The position numbers and the translations under genes are program-made. A stretch of 64,000 nucleotides of DNA from Pseudomonas cichorii (GTDB lineage: Bacteria > Pseudomonadota > Gammaproteobacteria > Pseudomonadales > Pseudomonadaceae), in NCBI RefSeq assembly GCF_018343775.1, contig NZ_CP074349.1, positions 982,001 through 1,046,000 on the forward strand, in the 5' to 3' direction. Below the pieces are notes generated by a model, which had not been told where the DNA came from, searched no databases, and was given only the letters and a program-made list of their open reading frames with translations. How positions within the stretch are numbered: position 1 is the first letter of the stretch; the number at the start of each line of letters is the position of its first letter. Below, piece by piece: positions 1 to 10,134 of the stretch.

Positions 1-586
1 TGATGACCAGCGTGACATCCAGATCCTGGCCATGCAGTTTGATGCGCTCAGGCAACCAGTAACCGTTCTGTTCAATGTAACTGAGGTATTCCACCTGCCA
101 GTCATCCTGTTCAAGGCTGGCCAGCCGGCTGTCGTCATCCAGTGTCAGGCGGCTCTTGCTGTCGGGGGCGGGAAGGCCGCGCACCCACCAGACGAGGTGC
201 GAGACTGGAAGTTTCCAGCCCAACTGGTCTTGCAGCAGGGTTTCCGGGGTTGGCGCTTCGTAGCGGCCCTGGTTGGCCACTTCAAGGCTCACGCCACCAG
301 GACGCCCGGTCAGGCGTGCCGCGCCGCGTCCCAGAGGGCCGGAGAGGCGGATGTCGTAATAATCCTGGCGTTGCAGCCAGAACAGGGTTCCGCTGCCGGA
401 GTCCCTGGGAGCACGAATGCCGACCTTGCCGTTGATCTGCCAGCCGTCGAGGCTGCTCAGTTGTTGCTTGTGCTCGCGCCACTGCGCGGGATCGCCCTTG
501 CCCTGAAGGGCTTCGCGGGAAGTCAGGCCGGCACAGCCGGTGAGCAGGGCAATGAGGCTGAATACGATTACATGGCGCAAAAACAT
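1..586 (-). CDS. lolB: Outer-membrane lipoprotein receptor LolB (partial)
   Basis: LolB accepts lipoproteins from the periplasmic carrier LolA and inserts them into the inner leaflet of the outer membrane. The reading frame begins at 586 with a short hydrophobic signal peptide ending in the lipobox LLTGC (lipidated Cys at residue 18), followed by a Trp- and Tyr-containing beta-rich domain ([30 protein letters not shown]) typical of LolB. About 195 residues are visible; the C-terminus lies beyond the left edge. It sits 4 bp downstream of the TPR lipoprotein gene, so both are probably one transcript, as is usual beside hemA in pseudomonads. Confidence 0.93.
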   Translation of the reverse strand, partial: MFLRHVIVFSLIALLTGCAGLTSREALQGKGDPAQWREHKQQLSSLDGWQINGKVGIRAPRDSGSGTLFWLQRQDYYDIRLSGPLGRGAARLTGRPGGVSLEVANQGRYEAPTPETLLQDQLGWKLPVSHLVWWVRGLPAPDSKSRLTLDDDSRLASLEQDDWQVEYLSYIEQNGYWLPERIKLHGQDLDVTLVI

Positions 587-590
587 AACG

Positions 591-2318
591 TCAAAGATTC
601 TCTGATCCGGTCAGGCGCAGCACGGTGCTACGCAGAATAGGGCTGTCAGGTTGCTGTTCGAGGGCTTTACCCCAGACTTTACGGGCCTCACGCTGTTCGC
701 CCTTGGCCCAGAGCACTTCGCCCAGGTGAGCGGCGACTTCGTGGTCGGGGAAGCGTTCAAGCGCCATGCGCAGCAGGCGTTCGGCTTCGTCCAGGTTGCC
801 CATGCGGTAATTGACCCAGCCCAGGCTGTCGAGCACGGCCGGATCGTCGGGTGTCAGGGTGTGGGCCTTTTCAATCAGCTCCCTGGCTTCGGCGTAACGG
901 GTCGTGCGATCCGAAAGGGTGTAACCCAGAGCATTAAGGGCCATGGCGTTTTCCGGTTCGCGCTTGATGATTGCCCGCAGGTCTTTTTCCATCTGCGCCA
1001 AGTCGTTGCGCTTTTCAGCCAGCATGGCGCGTGTATAAAGCAGGTTCACGTCGTCCGGATACTGCTTGAGCGCCTGATTCAGCACCTGCCAGCCACGGTC
1101 GGGCTGATTGTTGCTGGTCAGGGTTTCGGCTTCGATCAGGTACAGCTGGATCGCGTAGTCCGGCTGCGAGTCGCGGGCTTCGGCGAGGCGCTTGGAGGCT
1201 TCGGCAGCATTGCCGTTGCTCATCAGAATGTCGCTCTGGCGAAGCTGGGCGGACAGGAAATCACTGCCCGGCCCGACCTGTGCGTATTCGGCAAGGGCGC
1301 TTTGCGGGTCGTCGCGCTCTTCGTGGATGCGGCCCAGGTTCAGGTGCGCGGAGTCGACATGTGCGCCTCGTTCCACCAGCTCTTCCAGATAAACGGCTGC
1401 TTCGTCCCAAGCCTTGGCTTCCAGGCAGACCAGCGCCAGGGAGAAACGCAGTTCGTCGTCATCCGGGTATTGCTTCAAAAGGCTGGAGAACTGCACCTTG
1501 GCGTCTTCCATGCGGTTCTGTTCGACCAGCATGCGGGCGTAGGTCAGGCGCAGACGTTTGTCTTCCGGGTATTTCTTGAGGCTTTTTTCCAGGATCGGCA
1601 GCCCTTCCTTGCCACGACCCATGCCTTGCAGCAGGCGGGTGCGCAACAGGATTGGCGCAATTTCGCCGTCCTTGGGCGGATTGTCTTCAAGCAGGCGCAA
1701 GGAGCGTTCGGAGTCGCCGTTCTGCTGGAGCAGCAGCGCCTTGCCGAAGATCAACTGGCCATTGTTCGGGTATTTACCCAGCAGCCGGTCGAAACTCTTG
1801 AGCAGACCATTGCGGGTATCGGTGTCGGTTTCCGCAGCAGAGAGCGCCAGGAAGTCGAAATGCGTATCGCCCTGACCCTGCAGAACCTTCTCCATGTACA
1901 TCATGGAGTCGTCATAGCGTCCGGAGCGTGCCAGCTGAATCGCGGCGGCTCTTTGCGCTTCCAGGTTGGTCGGGTCGTTGCGCGCCCAGATCATGGCGGT
2001 ATCCAGAGCGGCCTGATCGGCGCCCAGGTACTCGGCGATGCGATAGGCCCGCTCGGAAACGCCCGGATCCTGGGTCTTGACCGCCTGGGTGACGTAATTG
2101 TCGAGCGCAATGTCGAAACGGTTACGCTGGCCTGCCAGTTCGGCACTGAGCAGGCTGACCAGGGTGTCCTGAGTGAACGAGCCATAGACCAGCGGCTTTG
2201 TTTCAGGCGCGGGAGGTGTGTCTTTCTGTTCAGTCACAGGTTGCTGTGAGACGGGAGCCATGGACTGGCAACCGCCGAGAAAGACAAGGGCGAGGAACAA
2301 CGCGGAGGATCTAGTCAT
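591..2318 (-). CDS. Tetratricopeptide-repeat outer-membrane lipoprotein
   Basis: A 575-residue lipoprotein with many tandem TPR units from about residue 40 to the C-terminus (for example [17 protein letters not shown] and [20 protein letters not shown]). TPRs form a superhelix for protein-protein contact; no catalytic motif is visible. The start at 2318 was chosen because it places a signal peptide directly before the lipobox FLGGC (Cys17); a longer frame exists upstream but has no signal sequence at its start. It is divergent from hemA and precedes lolB by 4 bp. The position between lolB and hemA is conserved in Pseudomonas, which suggests an envelope-assembly role; the precise function is unknown. 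Confidence 0.88.
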   Translation of the reverse strand: MTRSSALFLALVFLGGCQSMAPVSQQPVTEQKDTPPAPETKPLVYGSFTQDTLVSLLSAELAGQRNRFDIALDNYVTQAVKTQDPGVSERAYRIAEYLGADQAALDTAMIWARNDPTNLEAQRAAAIQLARSGRYDDSMMYMEKVLQGQGDTHFDFLALSAAETDTDTRNGLLKSFDRLLGKYPNNGQLIFGKALLLQQNGDSERSLRLLEDNPPKDGEIAPILLRTRLLQGMGRGKEGLPILEKSLKKYPEDKRLRLTYARMLVEQNRMEDAKVQFSSLLKQYPDDDELRFSLALVCLEAKAWDEAAVYLEELVERGAHVDSAHLNLGRIHEERDDPQSALAEYAQVGPGSDFLSAQLRQSDILMSNGNAAEASKRLAEARDSQPDYAIQLYLIEAETLTSNNQPDRGWQVLNQALKQYPDDVNLLYTRAMLAEKRNDLAQMEKDLRAIIKREPENAMALNALGYTLSDRTTRYAEARELIEKAHTLTPDDPAVLDSLGWVNYRMGNLDEAERLLRMALERFPDHEVAAHLGEVLWAKGEQREARKVWGKALEQQPDSPILRSTVLRLTGSENL

Positions 2319-2545
2319 ATATAAGAAAGGCGGCTTACCTGCGGTTTGGAGCATCATGACACAAGGCTGTCGGCAAAACCCACCACCGGTGGAAAAACTA
2401 CTGCAACAGCGGTTCTGACGGCGTCGCCACCCCAAAAAGGGGGCCTGCGACGAGCGATTCTAGTGGGACAATAATATGCAGTGGTTGTTCTGAGCTTATT
2501 GAAGTAGGACAATTGCTGGCTTCACGTCACCACCAGCGACCCTGA

Positions 2546-3823
2546 ATGGCCTTCCTTGCACTTGGTATTAACCATAAGACTGCCTCGGTAGACGTTCGCG
2601 AGCGCGTGGCATTTACGCCAGAACAACTGGTCGAGGCCTTGCAGCAGCTTTGCCGTCTTACCAGCAGTCGCGAAGCCGCGATCCTCTCGACGTGTAACCG
2701 TAGCGAGCTGTATATCGAGCACGACCAGCTCGCAGCCGACAGCATTCTGGCCTGGCTGGCGGACTATCATCACCTGAGCCTCGATGAACTTCGCGCCAGT
2801 GCCTACATTCATGAAGACGATGCCGCCGTGCGTCACATGATGCGCGTGGCTTCGGGCCTGGACTCTCTGGTACTCGGAGAGCCGCAGATTCTCGGGCAGA
2901 TGAAATCCGCCTATGCCGTGGCCCGTGAGGCGGGAACCGTTGGTCCGTTGCTCGGGCGTCTGTTTCAGGCGACCTTCAGCGCCGCCAAGCAGGTGCGCAC
3001 CGACACGGCCATTGGTGAGAACCCGGTATCGGTGGCGTTTGCCGCCGTCAGCCTGGCGAAACAGATTTTCAGCGATCTGCAGCGCAGTCAGGCGTTGCTG
3101 ATCGGCGCGGGCGAAACCATCACTCTGGTTGCCCGGCACCTGCGTGATCTGGGCGTAAAGCGTATTGTGGTTGCCAACCGGACCCTGGAGCGCGCCAGTA
3201 TTCTGGCTGCCGAGTTCGGCGCCCATGCGGTGCTGCTTTCGGATATTCCGGCAGAGCTGGTGAACAGCGATATCGTGATCAGCTCCACCGCCAGCCAGTT
3301 GCCGATTCTGGGCAAGGGTGCGGTAGAAAGCGCCTTGAAGCTGCGCAAGCACAAGCCGATTTTCATGGTGGATATCGCTGTTCCTCGCGATATCGAGCCG
3401 GAAGTCGGCGAGCTGGACGACGTTTACCTCTATAGCGTCGATGATCTGCATGAGGTGGTCGCCGAAAACCTCAAGAGTCGGCAGGGTGCTGCCCTGGCGG
3501 CCGAACAACTGGTCAGTATCGGCGCCGAGGACTTCATGTCCCGCTTGCGCGAACTGGCGGCCGTCGATGTATTGCGTGCCTATCGTCAGCAAAGCGAGCG
3601 GCTGCGCGACGAAGAGCTGAGCAAGGCGCAGCGTATGCTGGCCAACGGCAGCAATGCCGAAGAGGTCTTGATTCAACTGGCCCGTGGCCTGACCAACAAA
3701 CTGCTGCACGCTCCCAGCGTTCAGCTTAAAAAGCTGTCTGCCGAAGGCCGCGTCGATGCGCTGGCCATGGCTCAGGAACTTTTTGCCCTCGGTGAGGGCT
3801 CGACGGATAAACCTTCGCAATGA
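2546..3823 (+). CDS. hemA: Glutamyl-tRNA reductase
   Basis: HemA reduces glutamyl-tRNA(Glu) with NADPH to glutamate-1-semialdehyde, the first committed step of C5 tetrapyrrole synthesis. The 425-residue protein shows the N-terminal catalytic motif STCNR with nucleophile Cys50, an NADPH-binding segment around LLIGAGE (about residue 187), and a C-terminal helical dimerisation domain. The ATG start gives the family N-terminus [12 protein letters not shown], although no strong ribosome-binding site precedes it. Its stop overlaps the prfA start (ATGA), so the two are translationally coupled. It is divergent from the TPR lipoprotein gene; promoters must lie in 2319-2545. Confidence 0.98.
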   Translation: MAFLALGINHKTASVDVRERVAFTPEQLVEALQQLCRLTSSREAAILSTCNRSELYIEHDQLAADSILAWLADYHHLSLDELRASAYIHEDDAAVRHMMRVASGLDSLVLGEPQILGQMKSAYAVAREAGTVGPLLGRLFQATFSAAKQVRTDTAIGENPVSVAFAAVSLAKQIFSDLQRSQALLIGAGETITLVARHLRDLGVKRIVVANRTLERASILAAEFGAHAVLLSDIPAELVNSDIVISSTASQLPILGKGAVESALKLRKHKPIFMVDIAVPRDIEPEVGELDDVYLYSVDDLHEVVAENLKSRQGAALAAEQLVSIGAEDFMSRLRELAAVDVLRAYRQQSERLRDEELSKAQRMLANGSNAEEVLIQLARGLTNKLLHAPSVQLKKLSAEGRVDALAMAQELFALGEGSTDKPSQ

Positions 3824-4902
3824 AAGCTTCACTGCTCAATAAGCTGGATGTGCTCAGCGACCGTTTTGAAGAATTGACCGCGCTGCTTGGCGATGCGGAA
3901 GTTATCAGCGACCAGACCAAATTTCGCGCCTATTCCCGTGAATACGCCGAAGTCGAGCCGGTCATCGAGACTTACAGGCAGCGCATCAAGGTATTGGCCG
4001 ATCTGGACGGTGCCCAGGCGCTGCTCAAGGACAACGATCCGGACATGCGGGAAATGGCGGTCGAGGAAGTCCGTGAAGCCAAGCAGCAGTTGCTGGAGCT
4101 GGAGGCGCAGTTGCAACGCATGCTGCTGCCCAAGGACCCCAACGACGGGCGCAACGTGTTCCTGGAAATCCGTGCCGGCACAGGCGGTGACGAGGCGGCG
4201 ATCTTCTCCGGTGACCTGTTCCGCATGTACTCGCGCTATGCCGAACGTCGTGGCTGGCGCGTGGAAATCCTTTCGGAAAACGAAGGCGAGCATGGCGGCT
4301 ACAAAGAAGTCATTGCCCGTGTCGAAGGCGAAAACGTCTACGGCAAGCTGAAATTCGAGTCCGGTGCCCACCGCGTACAGCGTGTGCCCGAAACCGAGTC
4401 ACAAGGTCGTATCCATACCTCGGCCTGTACCGTGGCGGTGTTGCCAGAGCCTGACGAGCAGCAGGCGATCGAAATCAATCCGGCAGACCTGCGCATCGAC
4501 ACCTATCGTTCCTCCGGTGCCGGTGGACAGCACGTCAACAAGACCGACTCGGCCATTCGCATTACCCACTTGCCATCGGGTATTGTCGTGGAATGCCAGG
4601 AAGAACGTTCGCAACACAAGAACAGAGCCCGGGCAATGTCCTGGTTGTCTGCCAAACTGAATGATCAGCAGACCAGTGCCGCTGCCAATGCCATCGCCAG
4701 CGAGCGCAAGCTGCTGGTGGGGTCCGGTGATCGTTCGGAGCGTATTCGCACCTATAACTTCCCTCAGGGGCGAGTGACGGATCACCGCGTCAATCTGACG
4801 TTGTATTCACTGGACGAAGTTCTGGCCGGTGGCGTCGATGCAGTGATAGAGCCGCTACTCGCTGAATATCAGGCTGATCAACTTGCGGCACTGGGTGAGT
4901 AA
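3820..4902 (+). CDS. prfA: Peptide chain release factor 1
   Basis: RF1 recognises UAA and UAG stop codons and triggers peptide release on the ribosome. The 360-residue length is normal for the family. The GGQ catalytic motif lies in [17 protein letters not shown] (about residue 233), and the codon-recognition region surrounds [12 protein letters not shown]. It overlaps hemA by 4 bp and abuts prmC, whose product methylates the GGQ glutamine, so enzyme and substrate are co-expressed. This hemA-prfA-prmC order is ancient in gamma-proteobacteria. Confidence 0.98.
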   Translation: MKASLLNKLDVLSDRFEELTALLGDAEVISDQTKFRAYSREYAEVEPVIETYRQRIKVLADLDGAQALLKDNDPDMREMAVEEVREAKQQLLELEAQLQRMLLPKDPNDGRNVFLEIRAGTGGDEAAIFSGDLFRMYSRYAERRGWRVEILSENEGEHGGYKEVIARVEGENVYGKLKFESGAHRVQRVPETESQGRIHTSACTVAVLPEPDEQQAIEINPADLRIDTYRSSGAGGQHVNKTDSAIRITHLPSGIVVECQEERSQHKNRARAMSWLSAKLNDQQTSAAANAIASERKLLVGSGDRSERIRTYNFPQGRVTDHRVNLTLYSLDEVLAGGVDAVIEPLLAEYQADQLAALGE

Positions 4903-5739
4903 ATGACCATCATCGCCAGCTTGTTAAGAAGCGCTGAACTTCCCGACTCACCAACTGCGCGCCTGGACGCCGAGTTGCTGCTGGCCGCTGCCCTGGGCAA
5001 GCCGCGCAGCTTCCTGCATACCTGGCCCGAGCGCATTGTCAGCACCGAAGCGGCGCTGACGTTCGCCAGTTACCTGCAACGCAGGCGCACCGGTGAGCCT
5101 GTGGCTTATATTCTGGGTCAGCAGGGTTTCTGGAAACTCGATCTGGAAGTCGCGCCGCACACATTGATTCCACGTCCCGAAACCGAAATGCTGGTCGAGG
5201 CGGCGCTGGAACTCATACCGGCGTTTGCGCCGGCTCAGGTTCTGGATCTGGGCACCGGCAGCGGGGCGATTGCCCTGGCACTGGCCAACGAGCGTCATCT
5301 GTGGAAAGTGACGGCCGTGGATCGGGTACTGGAAGCCGTGGCCCTGGCCGAACGCAACCGCCAGCGTTTGCAACTGGACAACGCCGTGGTGCTCAACAGC
5401 CATTGGTTCAGTGCGCTGGAGCAGAACCGGCAGTTCGACCTGATCATCAGCAACCCGCCTTACATCGCCGATGCCGACCCGCATCTGGCGGCCGGTGATG
5501 TCCGTTTCGAGCCGAGCAGCGCACTGGTTGCGGGCGCCGATGGCCTGGACGACCTGCGAGCCATTGTCCAGCAGGCTCCAGCGTATCTGCGCAGTGGCGG
5601 CTGGTTGTTGCTTGAGCATGGCTATGACCAGGGGGCTGAAGTGCGTAACCTGCTGACTGCCAATGGTTTCGACCGGGTGCAGACCCGACGTGATCTGGGC
5701 GAGCACGAGCGCATCACTTTCGGATGCTTGCTGTGCTGA
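4903..5739 (+). CDS. prmC: Release factor glutamine N5-methyltransferase
   Basis: PrmC (HemK) transfers a methyl group from S-adenosylmethionine to the glutamine of the GGQ motif of RF1 and RF2. The 278-residue protein has the SAM-binding motif VLDLGTGSGAIALALA (near residue 110) and the glutamine-binding NPPY motif in ISNPPYIADAD (about residue 185). It begins directly after the prfA stop codon and its 3' end overlaps moeB by 16 bp. Confidence 0.97.
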   Translation: MTIIASLLRSAELPDSPTARLDAELLLAAALGKPRSFLHTWPERIVSTEAALTFASYLQRRRTGEPVAYILGQQGFWKLDLEVAPHTLIPRPETEMLVEAALELIPAFAPAQVLDLGTGSGAIALALANERHLWKVTAVDRVLEAVALAERNRQRLQLDNAVVLNSHWFSALEQNRQFDLIISNPPYIADADPHLAAGDVRFEPSSALVAGADGLDDLRAIVQQAPAYLRSGGWLLLEHGYDQGAEVRNLLTANGFDRVQTRRDLGEHERITFGCLLC

Positions 5740-6485
5740 GTGATGAGGAACTGCTGCGTTACAGTCGGCAGATTCTGCTGCAACACGTCGATATCGACGG
5801 GCAGATACGGCTCAAGAGCAGCCGTGCGCTGATCGTCGGGCTGGGCGGCCTGGGTTCTCCGGTGGCGCTCTATCTTGCTGCTGCCGGAGTAGGCGAGTTG
5901 CATCTGGCCGACTTTGACAGCGTTGACCTGACCAACCTGCAGCGCCAGGTCATTCATGACAGCCACAGCATCGGGCAGGCCAAGGTGGATTCCGCCATGG
6001 CCCGTCTGACGGCCATCAATCCCGAGGTGACACTGGTCGCCCATCGCGCTGCACTGGATGCCGATTCCCTGAGTGCTGCCGTGCAAGGCGTTGATCTGGT
6101 GCTCGATTGCTCGGATAACTTCTCGACCCGCGAGGCCGTGAATGCGGCTTGCGTCGCTGCCGGCAAGCCTCTGGTCAGCGGTGCGGCGATCCGCCTTGAA
6201 GGTCAGTTGTCGGTGTTCGACCCGCGCCGTGCCGAGAGTCCTTGCTATCACTGCCTGTACGGTCACGGCAGTGAAGCCGAACTGACGTGCAGTGAAGCTG
6301 GCGTCATCGGGCCTCTGGTGGGACTGGTGGGCAGCCTGCAGGCCCTGGAAGCCCTGAAGCTGCTGGCGGGTTTTGGCGAGCCGCTGGTAGGGCGTCTGTT
6401 GCTGATCGATGCGTTGAGCACCCGTTTTCGTGAATTGAAGGTCAAACGCGATCCGGCGTGCGGTGTATGCGGTACTGCTCAATGA
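5724..6485 (+). CDS. moeB: Molybdopterin-synthase adenylyltransferase (ThiF/MoeB family)
   Basis: An E1-like enzyme that adenylates the C-terminal glycine of a ubiquitin-like sulfur carrier such as MoaD. The 253-residue protein has the nucleotide loop GLGGLGSP (about residue 38), the conserved DNFSTR segment, and two zinc-binding pairs at Cys174/Cys177 (CYHC) and Cys246/Cys249 (CGVC). The start overlaps the end of prmC. ThiF and MoeB are hard to separate by sequence; MoeB is preferred because this position between prmC and murI is usual for moeB in Pseudomonas. Confidence 0.9.
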   Translation: MLAVLSDEELLRYSRQILLQHVDIDGQIRLKSSRALIVGLGGLGSPVALYLAAAGVGELHLADFDSVDLTNLQRQVIHDSHSIGQAKVDSAMARLTAINPEVTLVAHRAALDADSLSAAVQGVDLVLDCSDNFSTREAVNAACVAAGKPLVSGAAIRLEGQLSVFDPRRAESPCYHCLYGHGSEAELTCSEAGVIGPLVGLVGSLQALEALKLLAGFGEPLVGRLLLIDALSTRFRELKVKRDPACGVCGTAQ

Positions 6486-7297
6486 CCGGTACTTCCACGC
6501 CTTTTAGCCGTAATGCGCCAGTAGGGGTTTTCGACTCCGGTGTGGGCGGGCTTTCGGTACTCACCGAAATCCGTCAGTTGCTGCCCAACGAATCCCTGCT
6601 GTATGTCGCCGACGGCGGGAATATTCCCTACGGCGAAAAGCCCCCTGAATTCATCATCGAGCGTTGTCTCACGATTGCCGGTTTCTTCCGGGAGCAGGGC
6701 GCCAAGGCGCTGGTGCTGGCCTGCAATACGGCGACGGTGGCAGGTGTTGCGCATATACGCCAGTGTTATCCCGGCTGGCCTGTTGTCGGCATGGAGCCAG
6801 CGGTCAAGCCGGCCGCTGCGGCAACTCGCAGCGGAGTGGTGGGGGTTCTGGCCACAACCGGCACCCTGCAAAGCGCCAAGTTCGCCGCTCTGCTCGACCG
6901 TTTCGCCAGCGATGTGCGGGTGGTTACCCAGCCTTGTCCGGGGCTGGTGGAACTGATCGAAACCGGTGATCTGCTCAGCCCGACCATTCGCCAGTTGCTC
7001 TGGCGCTATGTCGAGCCTTTGCTGCTGGAAGGCTGCGACACCATCATTCTGGGTTGCACACACTATCCGTTTATCAAGCCACTGCTGCGTCAGATGATTC
7101 CTGAATCCATCAGCCTGATCGACACGGGCGCGGCCGTAGCCCGTCAACTCCAGCGTTTGCTGACCCAATCCGATCTGTTGTCCACCGGTCCTGTGTGCGA
7201 AACATCCTACTGGACGAGTGGCAATCCAAATGATTTCAAAAAAATTCTTCCTGCCCTATGGCAAAGCGCTGGCAGTGTGCGAAGCTTAGGTTTGTAA
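6482..7297 (+). CDS. murI: Glutamate racemase
   Basis: MurI converts L-glutamate to D-glutamate for peptidoglycan. The 271-residue protein has the N-terminal motif [12 protein letters not shown], the first catalytic cysteine in ACNTATV and the second in LGCTHYPF, so both acid/base cysteines are present. The start at 6482 overlaps the moeB stop (ATGA); an ATG at 6458 would add eight residues lying inside moeB and is less likely. It ends the hemA-murI operon. Confidence 0.96.
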   Translation: MTGTSTPFSRNAPVGVFDSGVGGLSVLTEIRQLLPNESLLYVADGGNIPYGEKPPEFIIERCLTIAGFFREQGAKALVLACNTATVAGVAHIRQCYPGWPVVGMEPAVKPAAAATRSGVVGVLATTGTLQSAKFAALLDRFASDVRVVTQPCPGLVELIETGDLLSPTIRQLLWRYVEPLLLEGCDTIILGCTHYPFIKPLLRQMIPESISLIDTGAAVARQLQRLLTQSDLLSTGPVCETSYWTSGNPNDFKKILPALWQSAGSVRSLGL

Positions 7298-7413
7298 AAA
7301 AATCGTGAAAAAGCTTTTTATGCGCTGAACCAACGCTTTGCTGCTGCTTTCTATAACTGCGTTTGCCAAGTTCTAGCACTTTCCAATAACTACCATATGA
7401 AATGGATGTTTCT

Positions 7414-7932
7414 ATGAAGCGACTTTTATGTGCGGCCGTGTTTTCGGCTGCTCTCTCAGGGCAAAGCTCGATGGTACTGGCCGATGGGGTTGAGTTTTCG
7501 GTAGGCCACACCAGCCAATCGACCATGACCTATCGGCTGGGCGTGCAGTTCGATTGGGACAAAAGTTGGCTGAAAAGCGATGTAGGCCGTCTGACCGGCT
7601 ACTGGGACGGCGCCTACACCTACTGGGACGGCGATAAACGCTCCAGCAATAACAGCCTGTCGTTCTCGCCAGTACTGGTTTATGAGTTCGCAGGTCAGAG
7701 CGTAAAGCCTTACATCGAGGCGGGGATCGGGGTTTCGGTGTTCTCCAACACCCAGGTCGAAGACAACAAACTGGGCTCGGCCTTCAACTTTGAAGACCGT
7801 ATCGGTTTTGGTCTGCGCTTCGCAGGCGGTCATGAAATCGGCATTCGTGCCACTCACTATTCCAACGCCGGTATCAAACAGCCGAACGACGGGATAGAAA
7901 GCTACGCCCTGCATTACAAGATGCCGTTCTGA
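7414..7932 (+). CDS. pagL: Lipid A 3-O-deacylase PagL
   Basis: PagL is an eight-stranded outer-membrane beta-barrel esterase that removes the 3-O acyl chain from lipid A. The 172-residue precursor has a cleavable signal peptide ending near VLA-DGV, alternating barrel strands and a terminal aromatic residue (Phe). The catalytic triad is visible as His148, Ser150 (THYSNAGIK) and Glu162 (GIESY); the spacing matches the His126, Ser128, Glu140 triad of P. aeruginosa PagL. The start at 7414 fits the signal peptide best; an in-frame ATG lies 12 bp upstream. The leader is AT-rich. It is monocistronic. Confidence 0.9.
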   Translation: MKRLLCAAVFSAALSGQSSMVLADGVEFSVGHTSQSTMTYRLGVQFDWDKSWLKSDVGRLTGYWDGAYTYWDGDKRSSNNSLSFSPVLVYEFAGQSVKPYIEAGIGVSVFSNTQVEDNKLGSAFNFEDRIGFGLRFAGGHEIGIRATHYSNAGIKQPNDGIESYALHYKMPF

Positions 7933-7950
7933 TAGTGAACGACCAGGCGG

Positions 7951-8036
7951 GGGAGAATTTATTCGCGACAGGCCGCTACATTCGATACCTATCCATCGTT
8001 TGCCATGCCGTCTCGCGAATGAATTCGCTCCTACCC
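7951..8036. repeat. Extragenic palindromic repeat pair
   Basis: Two inverted arms, an imperfect one at 7951-7969 and TCGCGAATGAATTCGCTCC at 8013-8031, lie between the convergent pagL and YkgJ-like genes. The same unit recurs six more times in this window, always between genes. It may serve as a transcription terminator or nucleoid protein site. Confidence 0.75.
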
Positions 8037-8043
8037 GTCGCCC

Positions 8044-8358
8044 TCAGAGATAAGCCGTAGCAATCCCCAGCCGTTCATTCAGGCACTCTTCAGAACCTTC
8101 TTCGAATTCGCGGCAAATCAGCGGGCGTTTTTCGTAGATGGTGCACATCATGGTGTTGCGATCCAGCGCCGCGCACCAGCCGTCATCCAGGCGCAGCATG
8201 ACTTCGCCGCCCCATTCATCGGTATCGATATAACGCGCGGGCACGCCTGTATCGGTGATGAGCATCACTTCCAGTTGGCAACAGCAGGCTGCGCAGGTCG
8301 AGCAGGTGACTTTCGGTTCGCTTGGAATCTGGGTCAGGGTAATGAGCGGGGCTTTCAG
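8044..8358 (-). CDS. YkgJ-family cysteine-cluster protein (CTG start)
   Basis: A 104-residue member of the putative zinc/iron-chelating CxxCxxCC family. It shows CSTCAACCC at residues 19-27 and further cysteines in DGWCAALD, MCTIYEKRPLIC and EECL, a likely Fe-S or zinc site of unknown function. No in-frame ATG, GTG or TTG lies between the upstream gene's stop and the first cysteine. The best start is CTG at 8358, overlapping the DUF2878 stop as CTGA, with GGAG seven bases upstream; homologues as I recall them begin Met-Lys-Ala/Ser-Pro at this point. It is the last gene of the leftward photolyase operon. Confidence 0.85.
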   Translation of the reverse strand: MKAPLITLTQIPSEPKVTCSTCAACCCQLEVMLITDTGVPARYIDTDEWGGEVMLRLDDGWCAALDRNTMMCTIYEKRPLICREFEEGSEECLNERLGIATAYL

Positions 8359-8870
8359 TGGTTGGCTCCGGTGTGTCGGTTGATGAGTGGATGAGCAGCC
8401 AGTCCCTGAAGCAAAGGAAAGGCGACGGCCCAGACCGCGCCCAGTATCAGAAGGCTTGGCCATAACCCCATTGGAAACTGGGCCTGCGCCAATTGTGAGC
8501 CGGCATAGTAAGACATCGGACCGCCAATCGCGCCAAGCAGGCTGGCACGCCACCAGGGTTTGGCAGTCCAGGCCAGACAATGATTGAGCGTGGTTGCCAG
8601 CACTGCCCAGAGTAGTACCAGCCATACAGGAATCAGTGGGCCACTGGTGCCGAAATCGAATACCCCGATATTCATCAGGGCACTGTCCAGCAAGGTCCCC
8701 AGCACGGTAACGGCCAGCAGCAATCTGCCCTCACGCGCCCAGGAACTTGTCCACAAAAGGTGTATGGCCAGTACACCTGCTGCAATCAGCAGCCAGTAAC
8801 TGTTGCCGCCCAGCACGCAGGCGAACCAGCCGATCTGGAACAACACTGCATTGGCGACGGTTTTAAGCAT
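8355..8870 (-). CDS. DUF2878 integral membrane protein
   Basis: A 171-residue hydrophobic protein with about five or six membrane segments, beginning MLKTVANAVLFQIGWFACVLGG; this matches the DUF2878 family. Function is unknown. In several proteobacteria DUF2878 genes accompany CFA-like methyltransferase, DUF1365 and FAD amine oxidase genes, as here, which suggests work on membrane lipids. The start at 8870 overlaps the stop of the methyltransferase gene by 8 bp, and its own stop overlaps the YkgJ-like start. Confidence 0.85.
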   Translation of the reverse strand: MLKTVANAVLFQIGWFACVLGGNSYWLLIAAGVLAIHLLWTSSWAREGRLLLAVTVLGTLLDSALMNIGVFDFGTSGPLIPVWLVLLWAVLATTLNHCLAWTAKPWWRASLLGAIGGPMSYYAGSQLAQAQFPMGLWPSLLILGAVWAVAFPLLQGLAAHPLINRHTGANH

Positions 8871-10134
8871 CGAAGAGCCCCAGTACCGGAGCACGCAAGG
8901 CCTCGGGTTTGGCCAGCAGCAACTGCGCGGTGCCGATGGTCCGCTCCAGAAAACCACCTTCGCAATAGCACAGATAGAATTCCCACAGGCGCAGGAAGTA
9001 TTCGTCGTAACCCAGGTCCAGCAAGGCGCTGTGGGCTTGTTTGAAGTTTTCGTGCCACAGGTGCAGAGTGCGGGCGTAATGCAGGCCGAAGTCTTCCATG
9101 TGCAGCAGGTTCATGTCGGTGTCGCCGCCGACGATCTCCAGCATCTTGTGGACCGATGGCAAGGCGCCGCCCGGGAAGATATAGCGCTGGATGAAGTCCA
9201 CGCTCTTCCTGGCCTGCTCATAACGCTGCTCGCGAATGGTGATGGCCTGCAAGAGCATCAGCCCGTTGCTCTTGAGCAGGTGCGAACACTGCTTGAAGTA
9301 GGTTGGCAGAAACCTGTGGCCCACCGCTTCGATCATTTCGATGGACACCAGTTTGTCGTACTGGCCGGTGAGGTCGCGATAATCCTTGAGCAGCAGGGTC
9401 ACGCGGTCCTGCAGGCCCAGTTGTAGCAGCCGCTGCTCGGTGTAGGCGAACTGCTCTTTCGACAGCGTGGTCGTCGTGACACGGCACCCGTAATGCTGCG
9501 CGGCATAAATCGCCATGCTGCCCCAGCCCGTACCGATTTCCAGCAGATGGTCCTCGGGTTTGAGGGCCAGTTTCTGGCAGATGCGCTCCAGCTTGTTCAA
9601 CTGGGCCTGTTCGAGGCTGTCGTTCTCGTTCAGGAATTGAGCGGCGGAATACATCATCGTCGGATCGAGAAACTGCTCGAATAATTTATTGCCCAGATCG
9701 TAATGGGCCGAGATGTTTTTCTGCGAACCTTTGCGGGTATTGCGGTTGAGCCAGTGCAGGCCCTGGACCATGGGGCGTGTCAGGCGCGCAATGCCGCCTT
9801 CCATGGCATCGAGCACATCAAGATTGCTGACGAACACCCGTACCACTGCCGTCAGGTCCGGCGTTGTCCAGTAGCCATGGATAAAGGCTTCGCCCGCGCC
9901 AATGGAACCACCGCTGGCAACCAGGCCCCAGATCGCGGAGTCGCGGATATGGATTTCTGCCTGAATCAGCGCTCCGGCCTTGCCGAATACATGGCGCTCC
10001 GAGCCGTCATTGACTACCAACTGGCCGTTGCGCAGTTTTGCAAGCTGGCGCAATACGCCACGACGCAGGAAGTTGGTGGTCAGATTATGGGTACCCAGAT
10101 TGGCAGAAAAACCACTACTGCTGATGTTTTTCAT
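8863..10134 (-). CDS. CFA-synthase-like fatty-acid methyltransferase (UfaM type?)
   Basis: A 423-residue SAM-dependent methyltransferase of the cyclopropane fatty acid synthase family. It has YDLGNKLFEQFLDP at about 145-158, SAM motif LEIGTGWGS at 198-206, and MIEAVG with Glu269 matching E. coli Cfa Glu239. The bicarbonate ligands Cys139 and His266 of E. coli Cfa are replaced by Ala164 (YSAAQ) and Gln296 (LLQAIT). This argues against cyclopropane formation and fits methylation of an unsaturated acyl chain, as in furan fatty acid synthesis. It overlaps DUF1365 by 20 bp at its start and DUF2878 by 8 bp at its end. Confidence 0.85.
   Translation of the reverse strand: MKNISSSGFSANLGTHNLTTNFLRRGVLRQLAKLRNGQLVVNDGSERHVFGKAGALIQAEIHIRDSAIWGLVASGGSIGAGEAFIHGYWTTPDLTAVVRVFVSNLDVLDAMEGGIARLTRPMVQGLHWLNRNTRKGSQKNISAHYDLGNKLFEQFLDPTMMYSAAQFLNENDSLEQAQLNKLERICQKLALKPEDHLLEIGTGWGSMAIYAAQHYGCRVTTTTLSKEQFAYTEQRLLQLGLQDRVTLLLKDYRDLTGQYDKLVSIEMIEAVGHRFLPTYFKQCSHLLKSNGLMLLQAITIREQRYEQARKSVDFIQRYIFPGGALPSVHKMLEIVGGDTDMNLLHMEDFGLHYARTLHLWHENFKQAHSALLDLGYDEYFLRLWEFYLCYCEGGFLERTIGTAQLLLAKPEALRAPVLGLFDA

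Noticed and set aside
651..2249. 532-codon rightward ORF opposite the TPR gene
   Set aside because: No family features; it mirrors the TPR lipoprotein in a GC-rich third-position pattern, which produces long antisense ORFs.
2522..3832. 436-codon leftward ORF opposite hemA
   Set aside because: It lies entirely over hemA with no ribosome-binding site or recognised domain.
8863..10134. Annotation as true cyclopropane fatty acid synthase
   Set aside because: Two bicarbonate-site residues are replaced, and the gene context is the fatty-acid modification cluster rather than a stationary-phase cfa locus.
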